In this document: piece by piece, positions 28,701-37,057 of the stretch
How the letters are laid out: every line of letters starts with the position of its first letter
Numbering within the stretch: the first letter of the stretch is position 1
DNA from: Streptomyces sp. CG1
GTDB lineage: Bacteria > Actinomycetota > Actinomycetes > Streptomycetales > Streptomycetaceae
Length of the DNA stretch: 64,000 nt
Assembly: GCF_041080625.1 (NCBI RefSeq)
Contig: NZ_CP163518.1
Location: forward strand, 1,178,001 to 1,242,000
Reading direction: 5' to 3'
Notes under the pieces: model-generated
Database searches by the model: none
What the model was told of the DNA's origin: nothing
What the model saw: the letters and a program-made list of their open reading frames with translations, nothing else
Translations under genes and position numbers: made by a program

Positions 28701-29228
28701 ATGAATCCGGGGGCGGTCTCAGAGGAGGTCCGTGTAGAAATAGAGGCTCGCGACAGGTACCACATCATGTGGCTGGCCGGCGTCCGTGCACTCGATGTGA
28801 CCCAGCACTGCTTGAAGACCTTCGCCGAGTGCGACCGGCACCGTGTTGACACCAAACTGCGCCGTCAGACGCTTCGCCTGTCGGCGGCCAATCCACCCGC
28901 CGCCTGGTACCTGTGTGCGCTGCCGATCCCGTGGGATTGGCAGCGGAACGCTCACCTCGCGTTCGAGTATGGTCCCGGCGAGACCTGGGCAGGTGACGCC
29001 CTCGTCCGGGGCCTTGGCGTACGCCTCACTAATGCCCGTCCCATCATGGGTTGGGGCGAGCACTCCATCCCCGGCGATGCACCGATGCGTAGCTCGCGAC
29101 TGCACCGCACATGCCGAAACTGGCAGTTCGCTTGGTGGCTGCGCACCCATCGCGAAATCCCTGACGCGCAACTGTGCACAGCAAAAGACATCAGCGAAGA
29201 GGGGCCGGAGCAGTTGTCGTTCTCCTAG
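28701..29228 (+). CDS. Unknown third gene of the ParB-methyltransferase cassette; 3' end altered by IS
   Basis: A 175-residue protein of no recognised family, rich in Trp, Arg and Cys (WLAGVRALDVTQHCLKTF, WQFAWWLRTHREIP). It starts 4 bases after the methyltransferase stop with GAGGAG before the ATG, so it is part of the same operon. Its stop codon TAG is made from the TA target dinucleotide and the first G of the IS5-type element. The present C-terminus may therefore not be the original one. Confidence 0.65.
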   Translation: MNPGAVSEEVRVEIEARDRYHIMWLAGVRALDVTQHCLKTFAECDRHRVDTKLRRQTLRLSAANPPAAWYLCALPIPWDWQRNAHLAFEYGPGETWAGDALVRGLGVRLTNARPIMGWGEHSIPGDAPMRSSRLHRTCRNWQFAWWLRTHREIPDAQLCTAKDISEEGPEQLSFS

Positions 29229-30334
29229 GAGGTGTTTGGGGTTCGGATCTATGTGAGGCCCGGTGGCGGGCTTGCTGTGGCTGGTAGAACTCGGACGTGG
29301 CGCGTTTTGACGTGACGGATGCCGAGTGGGCCCTGATCGTGCCGCATCTGCCGGTGGCAGCCACCGGGCCGTTGCCGCGGCGGATGCGGGACCAGTTCAA
29401 TGGGGTGCTGTGGCGGTTTCGTACCGGCAGTGGCTGGCGCGATGTCCCGGAGCGGTACGGGCCATGGTCCACGATCTACTCCCGGTTCAACGGCTTGGCC
29501 AAGAAGGGCGTGTTCCAGGGCCTGATGGACGATCTGATCGTCGAGGCCGCAGCGAGGGGGCAGGTCGGCATGGAACTGGTCAGCGTGGACTCCACGATCG
29601 TGCGGGCCCACCACGAATCGGCAGGACTGGCAGTGGCCGGAGAGACCCTGGACGCACTGGAGCGGGCGCTGACCGAGGAAAAAGGGGCTCCGCCCTTGCA
29701 GCAGCCGCCAGTGCTGCGGGTGATTCGGCGACGGCCTGCGCGGACGTGAGCAACGCAGACGCACCGGACCAGGTGCGGGCCGCAGCGCGAGGACGTCGCA
29801 AGGCCAGGACGGATGCCGCGCGGCTCGGTCGATCCCGAGGCGGGCTGAGCAGCAAGATCCACGCCGCGGTCGACGCCGCCGGACTTCCGTTGTCGTTCGT
29901 GCTCACTCCCGGACAGGCTGCGGACTGCCCGCAGTTCCAGACCGTGCTGAACAAGGTCCGCATCCCCGGGCCTGTCGGCCGACCCCGTACTCGGCCAGAG
30001 GCCGTGGCCGCGGACAGGGCCTACTCCTCCCGGGCCAGTCGGGCCTGCTTACGCCGGCGCCGCATCAGCGCAGTGATCCCGGAGAAGATCGACCAGCAGG
30101 CCAACCGGAAGAAGAAGGGATCCGCCGGGGGGCGACCCGTCACCTACGATCCCGAACGCCACAAACAACGCAACAACGTCGAACGCTGCTTCCAGAAGAT
30201 CAAGACCTGGCGCGGCCTGGCCACCCGCTACGACAAGGCCCCCGACAGCTACGAAGCCGGACTCCACCTCCGCGGGTCGATCATGTGGCTGAAACTCCTC
30301 ACCTCAACCACATGATCAGACCCTCAAACAGCCC
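29228..30334 (+). mobile_element. IS5-family insertion sequence
   Basis: About 1,107 bp. Imperfect terminal inverted repeats: left GGAGGTGTTTGGGGTTCGG, right (reverse complement) GGGCTGTTTGAGGGTCTG, both followed by GATC. A TA dinucleotide flanks both ends (29226-29227 and 30335-30336), which fits the TA target of the IS427-type group. It carries one transposase in two frames. Confidence 0.85.
29297..30315 (+). CDS. IS5-family transposase (two frames, -1 frameshift)
   Basis: The first frame (29297-29749) gives the N-terminal domain (DVTDAEWALIVPHLP) and the first catalytic Asp in VSVDSTIVRAHHESAG. The second frame, ending at 30315, holds AADRAYSS (second Asp) and NNVERCFQKIKTWRGLATRYD (catalytic Glu). 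The frames join at a slippery GGAAAAAGGGG near 29679 by a -1 shift. That is the known expression mode of this IS group, so I treat it as one functional DDE transposase. Confidence 0.85.
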
Positions 30335-30428
30335 TATGGGCCCTGCCGATCGGGAACGCCCCGCACTTCTCCCGCGTCTCACCTGATGTCGGCTCACGTG
30401 GGCTGGCGGAGCCTGGGGGCATGCACGT

Positions 30429-31526
30429 ATGCGGAATCGGATCGGCTGGCGGCGCACTCGTAACGGCGTCCTCGCGGTGGCGCTGGTCGCGCTGGCCGGT
30501 GTGGCAGGCTGCAGCGGCAGCGGCAGCAAGACGCCGCACAAGGGCCAGGCGGCGGAGCTGTTCAGGTGGGACGTGGACGACAAGGCGGCGATGCGCAAGC
30601 TGCCCAACGACGTCGTCAGCGCCCTTTACGCACTCAACACGGACGCCACCGGTATCGCCTACGGCTCCGACGGGCGGCTGCGCGTCATGACCGCCTACCT
30701 GCTGCGGTTCGACGCCGACCGTACGATGCACGCCACCGACATCAGCGGAGGCAAGTCGGTGGACTGGCAGAACTACGGCTTGGTCGCCGAGCCCGGTGGG
30801 ACCTTCCTAACCATCCGCGGCGCCGACGTCCTGCGGTGGCGGTCCGACGGGACTTCCCAGGTGGTGGCCGCCTTCGCTGCGGCGGACCGCAGGACGGGCA
30901 CGGCCGTTCCGGCCTCCGCGCCCATCGGTACCGTCCACGCAAGCTACACCCTGCGGCTCGCGGGCGTCCGTCCCGACGGCTCCCTCGTGCTCGTCGACAG
31001 CGACGTCGTGTGGTCCCTCAAGGACGGTCGGCTGACCCGCCTCCTCCAACTGACCGCCTCGGGCGACAAGGAGAAGTCCAACACGCTGATGGAGGGCGGC
31101 GCCGTGAACCGGTCGGGCACCATATGGACGGCCTCCGGCCCCCTCCACGCCCTGACACTCGCTGGCCTGCGCACCGTCGCCCCCGACGGCACCGTCAGCC
31201 GCCCGGCACTGCCTGCGAGAGTCGAAGGCGTGTCCGAGAAGCTGGCCTCACTGCAGGTGGGATGGCTCACCGATGACGGCGCCGACGGCGTCTACGCCCA
31301 CGTCTACAGCCCCAGCAACGAGTACGTCCTCCATCTGCGCCCCGGCAGCGCACGAGCCGTCGCCAAGAATACTCACTCCCCGTCTGTGGACCGCTGCACG
31401 ATGCCCCACCACCCAGTGGACGCCATGTCGATGCCGTGCACGATCCCCAGGGAGATCACCTACCACGCAGGCCACCTGGTGGCGGCGGGCGGCGCGGACT
31501 ACGTACTGACCCTGCCGCTCGCCTAG
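30429..31526 (+). CDS. Secreted lipoprotein, beta-propeller-like
   Basis: A 365-residue exported lipoprotein. The basic start MRNRIGWRRTRNG, hydrophobic core and lipobox LAGVAGC place the lipid-modified Cys near residue 28. The mature part has repeated beta patterns with G.D / DG turns (GIAYGSDGRLRVMTAYLL, VRPDGSLVLVDSDVVWSL), suggesting a propeller. Two Cys near the end may form a disulfide. Function unknown. It lies between an IS5 copy and a remnant of a second IS5 end. Confidence 0.8.
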   Translation: MRNRIGWRRTRNGVLAVALVALAGVAGCSGSGSKTPHKGQAAELFRWDVDDKAAMRKLPNDVVSALYALNTDATGIAYGSDGRLRVMTAYLLRFDADRTMHATDISGGKSVDWQNYGLVAEPGGTFLTIRGADVLRWRSDGTSQVVAAFAAADRRTGTAVPASAPIGTVHASYTLRLAGVRPDGSLVLVDSDVVWSLKDGRLTRLLQLTASGDKEKSNTLMEGGAVNRSGTIWTASGPLHALTLAGLRTVAPDGTVSRPALPARVEGVSEKLASLQVGWLTDDGADGVYAHVYSPSNEYVLHLRPGSARAVAKNTHSPSVDRCTMPHHPVDAMSMPCTIPREITYHAGHLVAAGGADYVLTLPLA

Positions 31527-31552
31527 CTGTGCGACGTTCTGATCACGCGGTT

Positions 31553-31598
31553 GAAGCTCCTCACCTCAACCACATGATCAGAACCTCGAACAGCTCCT
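31553..31598 (+). repeat. Right-end remnant of an IS5-type element
   Basis: The sequence from TGAAGCTCCTCACCTCAACC through ATGATCAGAACCTCGAACAG closely matches the right end of the IS5 copy at 30289-30334 (same orientation, a few differences). No left end or transposase body accompanies it. It abuts the CTAG target of the IS701-type element. Confidence 0.75.
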
Positions 31599-31600
31599 AG

Positions 31601-31706
31601 TACTCCAGTTGCAGTTCGCTATTCCTGCTGGTCAGGAGCGTGTTCGTGAGTGTAGTTGGCTGATGTGCCGTCAGGTGGCGGGAGTTCGTGACTTCGGGTG
31701 CGGCGG
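31601..31706 (+). repeat. Left terminal inverted repeat, 106 bp
   Basis: Base-for-base reverse complement of 33025-33130, starting TACTCCAGTTGCAGTTCGC. The transposase 3' coding end lies inside it. Confidence 0.88.
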
Positions 31707-33033
31707 CGGTAGTGACAGCGGCGCGCGGCGGCCTGGTGACGGCGGCGCCAGCGAGACCAGTTCAGTGCGTGGCGTGTGCGCCGGATGTGTGTCAGCGTGG
31801 GGCGGCCAGTTGCCAGGAGTCGCCGGATTTCCGCCACCGTGAGCGGGGCGAGATCGCCGGAACCGATTCTGCGGCCCCCCTTTCCGCTTCCGCCCCCGCG
31901 GTGGCGGCCATGGCGGCGAGGAAGGCATGGGCGAGCATGGCCAGGGTGATGTGCCGGTACCAGCCCGGATACCGGCGGACTTCGTACTGATCCAGGCCGC
32001 ACTCGTTCTTCGCGGCCTGGAAAGCCTCCTCGATCGCCCAGCGCGTCCCGGCGATCCGTACCAGCTCGGCGATGCCGGTGCCTGCCGGTGCATAGGCGAG
32101 GTAGTAGGCGATCTCGTCCGGGCGGGCCAGGCTGCGGCGGGCCAGCACCCACCGGTCGTGGGCGGGCGCATCGCCGTCGAAGTCGTCGATCGCGGGTAGC
32201 CTCGCTGCCGCCCAGTCGTAGACGCGCGGCCCTTTCGCGCCGGCTCCGCAGGAGTGGCGTTCCCAGGCATCCTCGGGTGCCTGGGTGATGGCGAAGTCGA
32301 TGCGGCCGATGGCGTGCACGTGCTGGGACTTCGGCACGGCCAGGACGTAGCCGACGCCGGCCTCCTCCAGCATGCGGCGCAGCCGCCACTCCTGGCCGTA
32401 GGCCGAGTCTGCGGTCACCCAGGCGATCGGCAGCGGCGAGGCCAGCGCCCGCATGATGACGGCCTTCGCGAGATCGCCCTTGGTGGCGAACGCACGCTCG
32501 TCGGGAATCTTCGCCTCTGCGCAGCGGTCCGGATCGCAGGTCCAGGACTTCGGCAGATACAGCTCCCGGTCCACCAGCGCGCGGCCCCTGCAGGAGGCGT
32601 AGGCGGCGAACACGCCGATCTGGCAGTTCTCCGTGCGGCCCGCAGTGCCGGAGTACTGCCGCTGCACCCCGGCTGAGACGGTGCCCTTCTTGATGAACCC
32701 GGTGTCGTCGATGATCAGCACCCCGGCCGTGTCCCCGAGCTTCTCGGCAACGTATTCCTGCAGGTCATCGCGGATCTCGTCCGGGTTCCAACAAGCCCGG
32801 CTCAGCAGATGCTGCAACCCTGCGGGGGTGTGGTGACCGGCATGCTCGGCCAGCTGCCAGCTGTTCTTCCGGCCCACCGGTCCGAGCAGGCCGTGCACAT
32901 AGGCCCGCATACGCCGCCGAAGATCCACCCGCCCGAAGCGGTGACCGATCCGCACCAGCAGCTCTTCCAGTTCCGCCGACCAGACATCGGGCCGCACATC
33001 ATCTTGCACGACAAAAACAACGGCCCGCCGCAC
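31619..33033 (-). CDS. IS701-family transposase with frame break near its C-terminus
   Basis: The main frame starts near 33033 and carries the IS701 pattern: AGVLIIDDTGFIKKG (first Asp pair), WVTADSAYGQEWRLR (second Asp) and AIEEAFQAAKNECGLDQYE (catalytic Glu). Near 31880 the expected C-terminal part (LAPLTVAEIRRLLATG, LNWSRWRRRHQ) continues in the -1 frame and ends at 31619. The junction follows AAAGGGGGG, a possible slip site. It may be programmed frameshifting or a mutation. Without the shift the protein ends at 31792. Confidence 0.8.
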
Positions 33034-33130
33034 CCGAAGTCACGAACTCCCGCCACCTGACGGCACATCAGCCAACTACACTCACGAACACGCTCCTGAC
33101 CAGCAGGAATAGCGAACTGCAACTGGAGTA
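33025..33130 (-). repeat. Right terminal inverted repeat, 106 bp
   Basis: Reverse complement of 31601-31706. The longest open transposase frame begins only 9 bases inside this repeat. Confidence 0.88.
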
Positions 33131-33134
33131 CTAG

Positions 33135-33215
33135 TACTCCAGCTGTAGATCTTGATCTTGGTGCTTGGGCATAGGGGTGTCTCGGCCTGGTCGGCCGCGT
33201 TACGGCGACCTCCGG
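33135..33215 (-). pseudogene. 3' tail remnant of a second IS701-type transposase
   Basis: Directly beside the intact IS, the minus strand reads MPKHQDQDLQLEY then a stop ending in CTAG, which is the standard tail of IS701-type transposases. No further transposase sequence follows, so only the terminal fragment of an older insertion remains. Confidence 0.55.
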
Positions 33216-33254
33216 CAGGTGGACCCGGGCCTTTTGAGCGGGCACTATGCCCCG

Positions 33255-33692
33255 GTGAGCATCGCCATCAAGTTCTTCGTCGCGCCGGACCACGATGCTG
33301 CCGCTGCCGTCGTGGAAGGCGGACCCGATGGGGTCTTCGAGTCGCTGACGTTCGGCAACTTCGACGCCGAAGAGGCACTGATCGAGTGGGAGAGCATCTT
33401 CACCGGTCGGAGCTTCGAAGAACTCGTCGCCGCTGACGAACCCGAATTCGTTGCCGATCCTGGCGACGGTGAGGGCCCGGTGGTCCTCGCCGCTTCCAGG
33501 AGTCTCCAGGACGCCCTTGCCGCTGCCGATGAGTACCGGCTTGTCGAGGTCAGCCGGCTGTGGGTTGCGGAGCGAGCAGCAGACGGCGAGGTCTTCGACC
33601 AGGAGATAGCAGCGTGGATCCTGAGCGGCGTGGCCGACCTGGCTCGTGCCATCGGTGAGCAGGAAGAGGGCCTGTACTGCTGGACGGCATAG
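33255..33692 (+). CDS. Hypothetical acidic protein
   Basis: A 145-residue, strongly acidic alpha/beta protein (SIAIKFFVAPDHDAAAAVVE; DAEEALIEWESIFTGRSFEEL). GTG 33255 is the best start. No known family. Size, acidity and mobile-element setting would fit an immunity- or inhibitor-type protein, but nothing in the sequence proves that. Confidence 0.65.
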   Translation: MSIAIKFFVAPDHDAAAAVVEGGPDGVFESLTFGNFDAEEALIEWESIFTGRSFEELVAADEPEFVADPGDGEGPVVLAASRSLQDALAAADEYRLVEVSRLWVAERAADGEVFDQEIAAWILSGVADLARAIGEQEEGLYCWTA

Positions 33693-33896
33693 AACGACAC
33701 GGCCACCGTTGATCATCGTCGGTCGTGTGGACAGATGAAGATCAGCCGGTGGCCGTGGGCCACACCGTCACCCGAGCAGTGGCGATTCCACCGCCGTCCC
33801 GTCTGTCGCCCGGAGTGCGCCTAGGGCTGGGGCGGTCGCGCGCGACGATAGTGCGCTCGGCTCGGAGCGCCGCCGCTGGGCCGTGCGTCGACCGGA

Positions 33897-34830
33897 TCAG
33901 GCGGCAGGAACGAGGTTCTCCTCGGTACCGAGTTGGTTGGCGGTGGTGTCGATGTACATCGTGGTCTCGCCGTCGGACCAGCGGACAACGAGGTCGTCGG
34001 TACGGCCGTTGCCCGTGAAGTTGCCGGCGGTCATGACGGTGTTGTGGGTCCAGGTCGAGTTGGCGTCCTGGACGCGCGACGCGCTGCCTAGGCCGGAAGT
34101 GCCGGTGCCGAGGTAGCTGTCGAGCTCGCCGTTCGCCCACTGGACCATCAGGTCCCACTTCTGGTTGCCGGAGAACTCACCGGCGGTGAGCAGGTTGGCG
34201 TCCTTCCAGGAGTGGTTCGACTTGTCGGGGTCGACGAGCTGGTACTCCTGGCCGAAGCTGCCCGCACTGACGTTGGTGTAGAGGGTGACCTCGCCGTCCG
34301 ACCAGCGAACGATCAGGTCGGTGGCGTACTGCTGCGCGTTGAAGCGGCCCGCGGCGATCTGGGTGGCGTACTTCCAGAGGTGGGTCTTGTTGGGGTCCGC
34401 CATCTGAGTCCCTGCCCAGTTCAGGCCGTTGGAGCCGACGTCGCCGTAGAGCGTGACCTCGCCGTCCGACCAGCGCACCAGCAGGTCGGCCTGGTTCGAG
34501 CCGGTGAAGTCACCGGCGGTGATGGTCTCCGCGTGCGGCCAGGTGGTGTTCTTGGCCATCAGCTGGCGCTCGCTGGTGAAGTTGCCTTGGCCGTCGCTGT
34601 TGTAGAGGGTGACCTCGCCGTCCGTCCACACCACGATCATGTCGCTGCGGCCCTTGCCGTTGAAGTCACCGGAGGCCATCAGCTGGGCGTGCTGCCAGGT
34701 GTCGCCGCCGCCCAGCGAGTACGGGAGCGGGGGCTGGTCGTACGAACTGCCGTGGTTGATTTTTTGTTGGTCGGCCTTGGCCTCCTCGTAGCACTGGCGA
34801 AGAGCTGTTATTCGAAAGGTGCGGTATTCC
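33897..34830 (-). pseudogene. FG-GAP/VCBS repeat protein, C-terminal part
   Basis: About 300 residues made of four to five FG-GAP-type repeats (ASGDFNGKGRSDMIVVWTDG; AGDFTGSNQADLLVRWSDG; AGNFTGNGRTDDLVVRWSDG), each ending in EVTLY-like strands. These build a calcium-binding beta-propeller on the outside of cells. The frame stays open upstream beyond 34830, but protein-like sequence stops there and I see no start codon or signal peptide. It is most likely the 3' remnant of a larger secreted protein. Confidence 0.65.
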
Positions 34831-35109
34831 CCTGACCGCAGGAACGTCGGTGGGGAGCGATCGGCTTGCTGCGGCCGGTCCGTTGTTGTGGCCCAAATCC
34901 GGGCGGTGCCTCTTCTCCCGCACGACGCGGGTGGTGGTGCGACCCGAAAGTATGGACGGAGCCTGCTTCTGTCTTTTGTTCGCGAGGTCAGCGCAGGGTG
35001 CTGCCGAGAGGTGCGTTGACCGGTGAAATCCCCGCTCTGGTTAACGCCGGGTCCCAACTGCACGTGACTGGTGTATGAGGGCAGGGCGTTGCGTCCCCGC
35101 CCGCCTTGC

Positions 35110-35135
35110 CACCGTAGGACAGGTGTCCTACGGTG
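35110..35135. promoter_or_regulatory. Perfect palindromic operator overlapping a promoter
   Basis: Arms CACCGTAGGACA (35110-35121) and TGTCCTACGGTG (35124-35135) are perfect inverted copies with a 2-bp centre. TTGCCA at 35106-35111 and TACGGT 17 bp later form a good -35/-10 pair overlapping it. The TetR gene starts 51 bases beyond, so autorepression is likely. A second palindrome GTCCTAGGAC lies near 35158. Confidence 0.75.
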
Positions 35136-35186
35136 TAGACCGTCACCTAGGGCAGTCGTCCTAGGACTGTCCCGCAGGAGGGGTTC

Positions 35187-35771
35187 GTGGGTACTCGCGA
35201 GCAGATCGTCGATGCAGCGAACCGTCTGTTCTACCAACAGGGCTTCGAGCCGACGTCGTTCGCGGCGATCGCGGAGGCGGTGGGGATTTCCCGGGGCAAC
35301 TTCTACTACCACTTCAAGACCAAGGACGAGATCCTCGAAGCGGTGATCGAGGCCCGACTGGCGAGTACTCGGAAGATGCTCGCCGGATGGGCGGACGGCT
35401 CGGCAGATCCTCTTGATCGTGTGCGGCGGTTCGTCGAGATCGTCATTACCAACAGCGGCGAAATCGAGAGCTATGGCTGCCCCGTCGGGACGCTGACGAA
35501 CGAGCTCGCCAAGCTCGGCCACCCTTCCCGTGCGCACGCTGTGGGAGTCTTCGAGGCGTTCCGCACCTGGCTGCGTGAGCAGTTCGAGGAGCTCGGGCTC
35601 GATACGGTAGCCGACGACCTCGCGATGCACGTTCTGGCGTTCAGCCAAGGGGTGGCCACGCTGTCGAACGCGTTCCACGACGGCGACTTCGTGCATCGCG
35701 AGGTTGACCGGATCAATGCGTGGCTGACGGAGCGACTCGCCTTTCGTGTATCCGCTGATGGGGCGCGCTGA
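35187..35771 (+). CDS. TetR-family repressor
   Basis: A 194-residue TetR regulator. The HTH is FAAIAEAVGISRGNFYYHFKTKDEIL near residues 28-52. The ligand domain contains a single Cys in ESYGCPVGTLTNELAKLG, a pattern of TetR proteins that control small oxidative or xenobiotic response genes. GTG 35187 follows AGGAGG. The YciI-like gene starts 61 bases downstream and is the likely target, together with the gene itself through the upstream palindrome. Confidence 0.9.
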   Translation: MGTREQIVDAANRLFYQQGFEPTSFAAIAEAVGISRGNFYYHFKTKDEILEAVIEARLASTRKMLAGWADGSADPLDRVRRFVEIVITNSGEIESYGCPVGTLTNELAKLGHPSRAHAVGVFEAFRTWLREQFEELGLDTVADDLAMHVLAFSQGVATLSNAFHDGDFVHREVDRINAWLTERLAFRVSADGAR

Positions 35772-35831
35772 GCCACTCCCGTTCTTTCTTGTTCCTTCCT
35801 CGTCCGTATGCCTATCTGTGAGGAGACTTCC

Positions 35832-36119
35832 GTGTACGTCGCCCTGCTTCGTTTCTCTGCTAACAAGGCAGCCGCTGCAGAGCACATGACCGGGCACCAG
35901 AACTGGATCCGCCAAGGCGTGGAAGACGGCGTCTTCCTGCTGGTCGGGAGCATCGAGCCGGGGCAAGGCGGCGCTGTACTCGCCACGGGGATCGCGCGGG
36001 AGGAGTTCCAGGCACGAGTCGCCGAGGACCCGTTCGTGGTCCACGACGTCGTGGCGGCCGAGGTCATCGAGGTCGCGCCCAACCTGATGGACCCGCGCCT
36101 CGCGTTCCTCAAGAACTAG
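35832..36119 (+). CDS. YciI-like protein
   Basis: A 95-residue YCII-family protein (ferredoxin-like dimer). Conserved elements: YVALLRFSANKAAAAEHMTGH near the start, then GSIEPGQGGAVLATG and EDPFVVHDVVAAEVIEV. The His and Asp positions of the putative active site are present. GTG 35832 follows AGGAG. Probably regulated with the preceding TetR gene; the substrate is unknown in this family. Confidence 0.85.
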   Translation: MYVALLRFSANKAAAAEHMTGHQNWIRQGVEDGVFLLVGSIEPGQGGAVLATGIAREEFQARVAEDPFVVHDVVAAEVIEVAPNLMDPRLAFLKN

Positions 36120-36322
36120 AGGGGACACACGGAGAAAGACCTTAAAGAAGCGCGGCTGGAAGTTTGCCGGGCCGACCACCGTGCTTGCGTTCATGCGGGC
36201 CATGCGGCTGATCAGCGACCACGCCACTGACTTCTCGACTCACACTGGTCAGCGCCGCTCGCACCGCCTTCACCTCACCTCGGTATCGCATCGGGGGGCG
36301 TTGCGAGGATTCTTGGCGGTTG

Positions 36323-37009
36323 TCACTCGTCGGCAATCAGCGTCTTCACAAGGTCCTTCAGATCCTGCGCGCTGAATCTGGGCGGGGTCATTGTGCGCGG
36401 GTACACGCAGGCTCCGCGCCGCAGCCAGGCACCGTCCAGTCCGGCTCTCCGCGCTCCGTCGATGTCCCAGGGGTGCACCGCGACCATCAGTGCCTGGTCG
36501 GGCCGTACGCCGACCTGCTCGACGGCGTAGCGGTAGGCGGCCGGCGCTGGTTTCCAGCAGCGCGGGCCGCGTACGTCCGACAGGGCCTCGAAGCAGTGCA
36601 GCACCCCTGCTTTCTCCAGCAGCCGCTCGGTCAGGGCGGCGCTGCCGTTGGTCATCGCCGTCAGCCGATACCCCGCATCGCTCAACTTCTGTACGCCGTC
36701 CGGCACATCGGGGTGGACATCCAGCTGGGAAAAGCCGTCGAGAATGTGCTTGGCTGCGGCCTGTTCATCTCCCTCCCAGCCCTCCAGGCCGGACAGCAGC
36801 ATCCGCGCTCCGTCGTGGGCGAGGGACGTGAACTCCGCGTACCCGCCGGCGGCTGTCAGGGCGAATCCGTCCCGCAATACCCCGGCGAACCAGGTCGGGA
36901 GCAGATGCCCGGGGGCGCCTATGTCCTCGAAGCGATTGCGCAGCGGCGTGAGGTCGCTGAGCGTCTCGTTGACGTCGAAGACGAGGACCTGGTGCTGGTC
37001 GGCGGGCAT
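36323..37009 (-). CDS. Haloacid dehalogenase type II-like HAD hydrolase
   Basis: A 228-residue HAD-superfamily enzyme. VFDVNETLSD near residue 10 holds the nucleophile Asp with Asn/Glu as in L-2-haloacid dehalogenases, MTNGSAAL near 118 is motif II, CWKPAP near 152 carries the Lys, and AVHPWDIDGARRAG near 177 supplies the acidic motif. It hydrolyses C-halogen or phosphate bonds in the cytosol; the real substrate is open. It lies 48 bases downstream of the NB-ARC gene on the same strand. Confidence 0.88.
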   Translation of the reverse strand: MPADQHQVLVFDVNETLSDLTPLRNRFEDIGAPGHLLPTWFAGVLRDGFALTAAGGYAEFTSLAHDGARMLLSGLEGWEGDEQAAAKHILDGFSQLDVHPDVPDGVQKLSDAGYRLTAMTNGSAALTERLLEKAGVLHCFEALSDVRGPRCWKPAPAAYRYAVEQVGVRPDQALMVAVHPWDIDGARRAGLDGAWLRRGACVYPRTMTPPRFSAQDLKDLVKTLIADE

Positions 37010-37057
37010 GCTCTCCTCCTCCTGGCGTCCGTACAGGGTGGCCGGACGCCGCGTCCA

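Larger units (their letters stand above)
31601..33130 (-). mobile_element. IS701-family insertion sequence with long inverted ends
   Basis: 1,530 bp flanked by CTAG on both sides (31597-31600 and 33131-33134), the tetranucleotide typical of IS701-type targets. The two ends are perfect inverted copies over about 106 bp, far longer than the usual few tens of bases in this family. One transposase gene lies on the minus strand. Confidence 0.88.

Noticed and set aside
34831..36227. Upstream extension of the FG-GAP frame over the TetR/YciI genes (minus strand)
   Set aside because: Not protein-like and antisense to two well-supported genes; only the part below about 34830 shows repeats.
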